Assembly (NCBI GenBank): GCA_014800815.1
Contig: JAAVFI010000024.1
Span: 34,079 to 98,078, forward strand
Length of the DNA stretch: 64,000 nucleotides
DNA from: Bacteroidales bacterium
GTDB taxonomy: Bacteria > Bacteroidota > Bacteroidia > Bacteroidales > Muribaculaceae
Reading direction: 5' to 3'
Under the pieces are notes generated by a model that did no database searches, was not told where the DNA came from, and saw only the letters and a program-made list of their open reading frames with translations. Shown here piece after piece: positions 61,486 through 64,000 of the stretch. How positions within the stretch are numbered: the stretch's first letter is position 1; each line of letters begins with the position of its first letter. The position numbers were made by a program, and so were the translations under genes.

Positions 61486-62817
61486 CTACATATCGTCGAG
61501 GGTTAGCAGGCGCGTTTCGATGCTGTAGTTTGAGAGGATGTTGGTTCGGATGCTTTCGACCTTATCCATAAAAGCTTTGTGGTCGTAGTTGCGGTGTTGC
61601 CGTTTAACTTCGGCAACAAGGGCGCTCTTGCCGTCGATTGAAATGGCCACGATGTCTATTTCATTTGCATCTTTGCCCTTTTTGCGCTCCCACCACGAAC
61701 CTATGTCGGAATATTGCTTGCTTTCTATCAATTTCTGACGGAACCATTTTTCAAGTGCGAGACCCGAATATGTGGGGTAATCGGAGGTGACTGTCTTGAG
61801 AAGGTATTCAAAGTTGTTCAGCTCGACAAGTGTCTGATTCCTGTCGAAATAGTTGAACCAGAAGCGCAGGAAGTTGTCCGTGATTTCGTATTGCACATTC
61901 TGTGAGCGTGGTTTGGCCATGATAGGTCGCACACGCTTGATGAGCGAATAGTCCTCTATCAGTCGTTTCAGATGTCCCGACACTATTGCGTTGCCCAACG
62001 CGCTTTCGATAGCGCCCTGAGTGTTGATTCCCGAGGCTATGCAGCTCAATATGGAGAAATACATGCCGTAGTCCTTTCCGAATTCCTCAATGAGGAGATT
62101 GCGGCCTTCGGTGACGAAGGGTGAATTTTCGCACACCACATATCCGAGAATTCCTTCTACCGATAAATCGGTATCTTCGCACAGCAGTTCTATATATTTG
62201 GGCACGCCTCCCGTAATGGTATAGAATGCAAGAAGGTCGTCGTTGGAATAGCCGGGGCGATAGTCGTGCATTATCTCTTTCAGTGTGTGCGTGCCTAAGC
62301 CCGACAGGCGTATCATGGCATCCGCTCTGCCAAAAAGCGGTTCGTGGTAGCTTTCGAATATTTTATGCATCATGGAGTAAACCGAACCCATGAGCAGGAG
62401 ATTTACATTGGTTTCGTTTCTGAGCGAGTCCCAGATATTCTGCATGTCGCTGAAAACCGACGGGTTGATATTGAAGAACTCCTGAAATTCGTCGATAATC
62501 AGATTGAACTTGCGCCTTCCGGCAAGCTCCATGAGCATACGGAAGAGTGATTTGAACGACTGTATCTCCGGCGGCACATAGCATCCGAGTGCCGCTGTGA
62601 TGAGGCCTGCAAACTCCTCGCATAGGGCCGCCTCGTTTTTGCGGCTAACGAATAGGTAGACGGTAGGATAGTCGCCCTGCGTCGCCCGCAAGGCAAGCGA
62701 TGTCTTGCCTATACGGCGCCTGCCCGTTATCACCGTCATTCTTGAGCGCGATTCAAATGCACGTGTCTGAATACGTCTCAGCTCCTCTATTTCCTTTGTT
62801 CGATTATAAAACTTCAT
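61486..62817 (-). CDS. AAA ATPase with DUF234-type PD-(D/E)XK-like C-terminal domain
   Basis: The 443-residue protein has a Walker A motif TGRRRIGKTS (31-40), Walker B NLIIDE (Asp109, Glu110), a winged-helix-like middle and a C-terminal nuclease-like domain with EIDIVAI (Asp388) and AEVKRQ (Glu403, Lys405). This is the archaeal-type ATPase/DUF234 family common in Bacteroidetes. Its role is unclear; links to mobile elements, toxin-like systems or DNA repair have been suggested for such proteins. It is alone in its transcript and has a full promoter overlapped by a palindrome, so it may be tightly repressed, perhaps by itself. Confidence 0.88.
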   Translation of the reverse strand: MKFYNRTKEIEELRRIQTRAFESRSRMTVITGRRRIGKTSLALRATQGDYPTVYLFVSRKNEAALCEEFAGLITAALGCYVPPEIQSFKSLFRMLMELAGRRKFNLIIDEFQEFFNINPSVFSDMQNIWDSLRNETNVNLLLMGSVYSMMHKIFESYHEPLFGRADAMIRLSGLGTHTLKEIMHDYRPGYSNDDLLAFYTITGGVPKYIELLCEDTDLSVEGILGYVVCENSPFVTEGRNLLIEEFGKDYGMYFSILSCIASGINTQGAIESALGNAIVSGHLKRLIEDYSLIKRVRPIMAKPRSQNVQYEITDNFLRFWFNYFDRNQTLVELNNFEYLLKTVTSDYPTYSGLALEKWFRQKLIESKQYSDIGSWWERKKGKDANEIDIVAISIDGKSALVAEVKRQHRNYDHKAFMDKVESIRTNILSNYSIETRLLTLDDM

Positions 62818-62819
62818 AT

Positions 62820-62854
62820 TTTGTCACCGTGGTAATTGTTACCGTGGTGACAAA
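62820..62854 (-). promoter_or_regulatory. Palindromic operator over the ATPase promoter
   Basis: TTTGTCACC (62820-62828) and GGTGACAAA (62846-62854) are inverted around an inner GGTAA-TTG-TTACC, all centred on 62837. ACCGTGGT also occurs twice directly, 15 bases apart (62826-62833 and 62841-62848). The site overlaps the -7 box and the likely start of transcription, which suits a repressor. Confidence 0.6.
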
Positions 62855-62881
62855 GTTACAAAAAAAGTGAGTAAGTGCAAA
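62851..62881 (-). promoter_or_regulatory. Full Bacteroidales promoter of the ATPase gene
   Basis: On the minus strand TTTG (62878-62881) is followed after exactly 19 bases by TAACTTTG (62851-62858). This is the best TTTG-N19-TAnnTTTG match in the window, 34 bases before the ATG. Confidence 0.8.
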
Positions 62882-62958
62882 TAAATGAGGGGAAAATGTG
62901 CGGATAGACACTTGTCGGGAGGCCGAAAGTTGCCGTGGCCTCAGCCTGCGAGAACCTC

Positions 62959-63864
62959 TCACTTTCGCGCTGATAGGCTGTCGGCAAGCATGCGGGAGAA
63001 TTTCTCGGCTCCGAGATGATTCATGTGTGCGGGGTCGGCAAAAAGCTCTTTGTGGCCTGTAAATTCATCGTTGTTTCTGAAGTCGAACAGGGGGTATGCA
63101 TCGCGTCCGGTCAACTGTTTGTGGAGTTGGTGGAGCTCTTCGGTATTCCCGACGGAGTGAAAGACCGGCGACACGACAAATACGAGGTCTATGGAGTTGT
63201 CCCTGCATAAATCTACGAACTTCTTGAAATACTCGACTTTTAGAGTATCAACTTTCAAATCGGGCTCCGGGTTATCGGTAAACTCCGTGGTAATCTCACC
63301 ATTGAGAGGTTTGTAGCCCCTGATTACGGATTGCTGAGGACGCACGGCGTCGCTTACAATCTGCAGGAAGCGTGAATTGAAGCGATAAGTGGAAAGAAGT
63401 AGTTTGGGATATTCGCCCGGTGTGTATCGGTCGATAATCTCTTTCATTCCCTCGCCACGGAAATACGGCGAGATGACATTTACCGCCCGTTGATGATCGT
63501 TATTGTCAAAGACATCGAATTCGGGGAAGAAGTCGTAGATAACTACACGAGGTGTATGCCCCTTGCTTATGATATTGTGGAGGTAGCAATAGGCAAGGAG
63601 AATGCCGTTGCCGTCGCGGCCGCAGTTATATACGGGCATGCCGAGCGCTTCGGTAAGGGTTGAAGAATCGTAGTGGTGGTTGGCCCTCGAAGAACCGAAT
63701 ATTGCCACAGAGTCCTCAAATTCATTGCAGATGTAATGCACATTACGTGTATCGCCGCCCTTTGAATTGGCCGTAAACCAATCCATACTTTTGCCAAAGA
63801 GGAAGTCTATTACTACCACCGAGGCTATTACGGCTATTGTCGCTATTATAAGACGCTTATTCAT
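62959..63864 (-). CDS. Membrane-anchored SGNH/DltD-like protein, possible O-acylation accessory
   Basis: The 301-residue protein has one N-terminal membrane helix (about 5-24) and an extracytoplasmic domain. It shows an FGSSRANHHYDSS block (56-68) for the SGNH nucleophile region, a GRDGNG turn and a C-terminal DPAHMNHLG (Asp277, His280), as in DltD/AlgX-like proteins that partner with MBOAT acyltransferases. No MBOAT gene is in the window, though one could lie upstream beyond 64000. The acyl group and target are unknown. It is separated from the ATPase gene by about 140 bases. Confidence 0.75.
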   Translation of the reverse strand: MNKRLIIATIAVIASVVVIDFLFGKSMDWFTANSKGGDTRNVHYICNEFEDSVAIFGSSRANHHYDSSTLTEALGMPVYNCGRDGNGILLAYCYLHNIISKGHTPRVVIYDFFPEFDVFDNNDHQRAVNVISPYFRGEGMKEIIDRYTPGEYPKLLLSTYRFNSRFLQIVSDAVRPQQSVIRGYKPLNGEITTEFTDNPEPDLKVDTLKVEYFKKFVDLCRDNSIDLVFVVSPVFHSVGNTEELHQLHKQLTGRDAYPLFDFRNNDEFTGHKELFADPAHMNHLGAEKFSRMLADSLSARK

Positions 63865-63933
63865 GATAGTGGCAATGCTTTAGAGTGTGTTTACTTTTAA
63901 ATGATTTTAGCACAAAGAGAGATTTTGGAGTGA

Positions 63934-63991
63934 TTTTTCAAAATTGAAGAAGGAGCAATGCGGGCATTGCGACTGATGAAACTTTGAAAAA
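63934..63991. repeat. Nested inverted repeat near the right edge
   Basis: TTTTTCAAA (63934-63942) and TTTGAAAAA (63983-63991) enclose a central perfect GCAATGC/GCATTGC hairpin (63955-63970). The outer and inner arms share a centre, so the whole could fold as one hairpin with internal loops. It lies upstream of the SGNH-like gene on minus. Confidence 0.45.
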
Positions 63992-64000
63992 GCGCCCAAA

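Overview
The window looks like chromosome of a gut Bacteroidales bacterium, most likely of the Muribaculaceae (family level is inference). Reasons: a SusC/SusD pair with a polysaccharide utilization locus (PUL), a fused SecDF, an AspT/YidE-type exchanger, promoters of the Bacteroidetes TAnnTTTG type, and many secreted proteins ending in a short C-terminal tail of the kind seen on T9SS-like cargo. I saw no rRNA, tRNA, CRISPR array or transposase gene.

Layout. (1) Bases 1-15437, minus strand: a TonB-dependent receptor with its surface lipoprotein (cut by the left edge), secDF, and one operon reading topA, an RluA-type pseudouridine synthase, a large TPR protein and an outer-membrane beta-barrel. 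(2) 15913-29639, plus strand: six exported proteins (an orphan, a C10 streptopain-like protease, three paralogues of one unknown family and an eight-repeat Ig-like protein). All six carry the C-terminal tail, and most are separated by hairpin terminators. (3) 29640-32533: a large inverted repeat built from four REP-like units, a minus-strand AspT-type transporter, and a 628-base AT-rich region with structured leader elements upstream of SusC. (4) 32534-61229, plus strand: a PUL of 14 genes. It encodes SusC, SusD, a DUF6259-like TIM barrel, a phosphodiester glycosidase (NAGPA-like), three beta-rich paralogues (one internally duplicated), a GH3-SGNH esterase fusion, two DUF4855 proteins (one and two domains), an unknown protein, a GDPD-EEP phosphodiesterase fusion, GH36 and GH27. 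(5) 61486-63864, minus strand: an AAA ATPase/DUF234 protein under a palindromic operator and a membrane-anchored SGNH-like protein.

How it may work together. The PUL joins two alpha-galactosidases with two independent phosphodiester-cleaving proteins and an SGNH esterase fused to a GH3 enzyme. That is not a plain plant-galactan set. My inference is that the locus dismantles an alpha-galactosylated, phosphodiester-linked and ester-decorated glycan, such as a glycerophosphate polymer (teichoic or lipoteichoic acid) or a phosphoglycan capsule. Galactolipid head groups are an alternative. No HTCS, SusR-like or sigma/anti-sigma regulator lies in the window, so control must come from elsewhere or from the long SusC leader.

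Gene calls are strong where catalytic motifs are visible. Substrates, the secretion route of the tailed proteins, and the function of the orphan families are inference.
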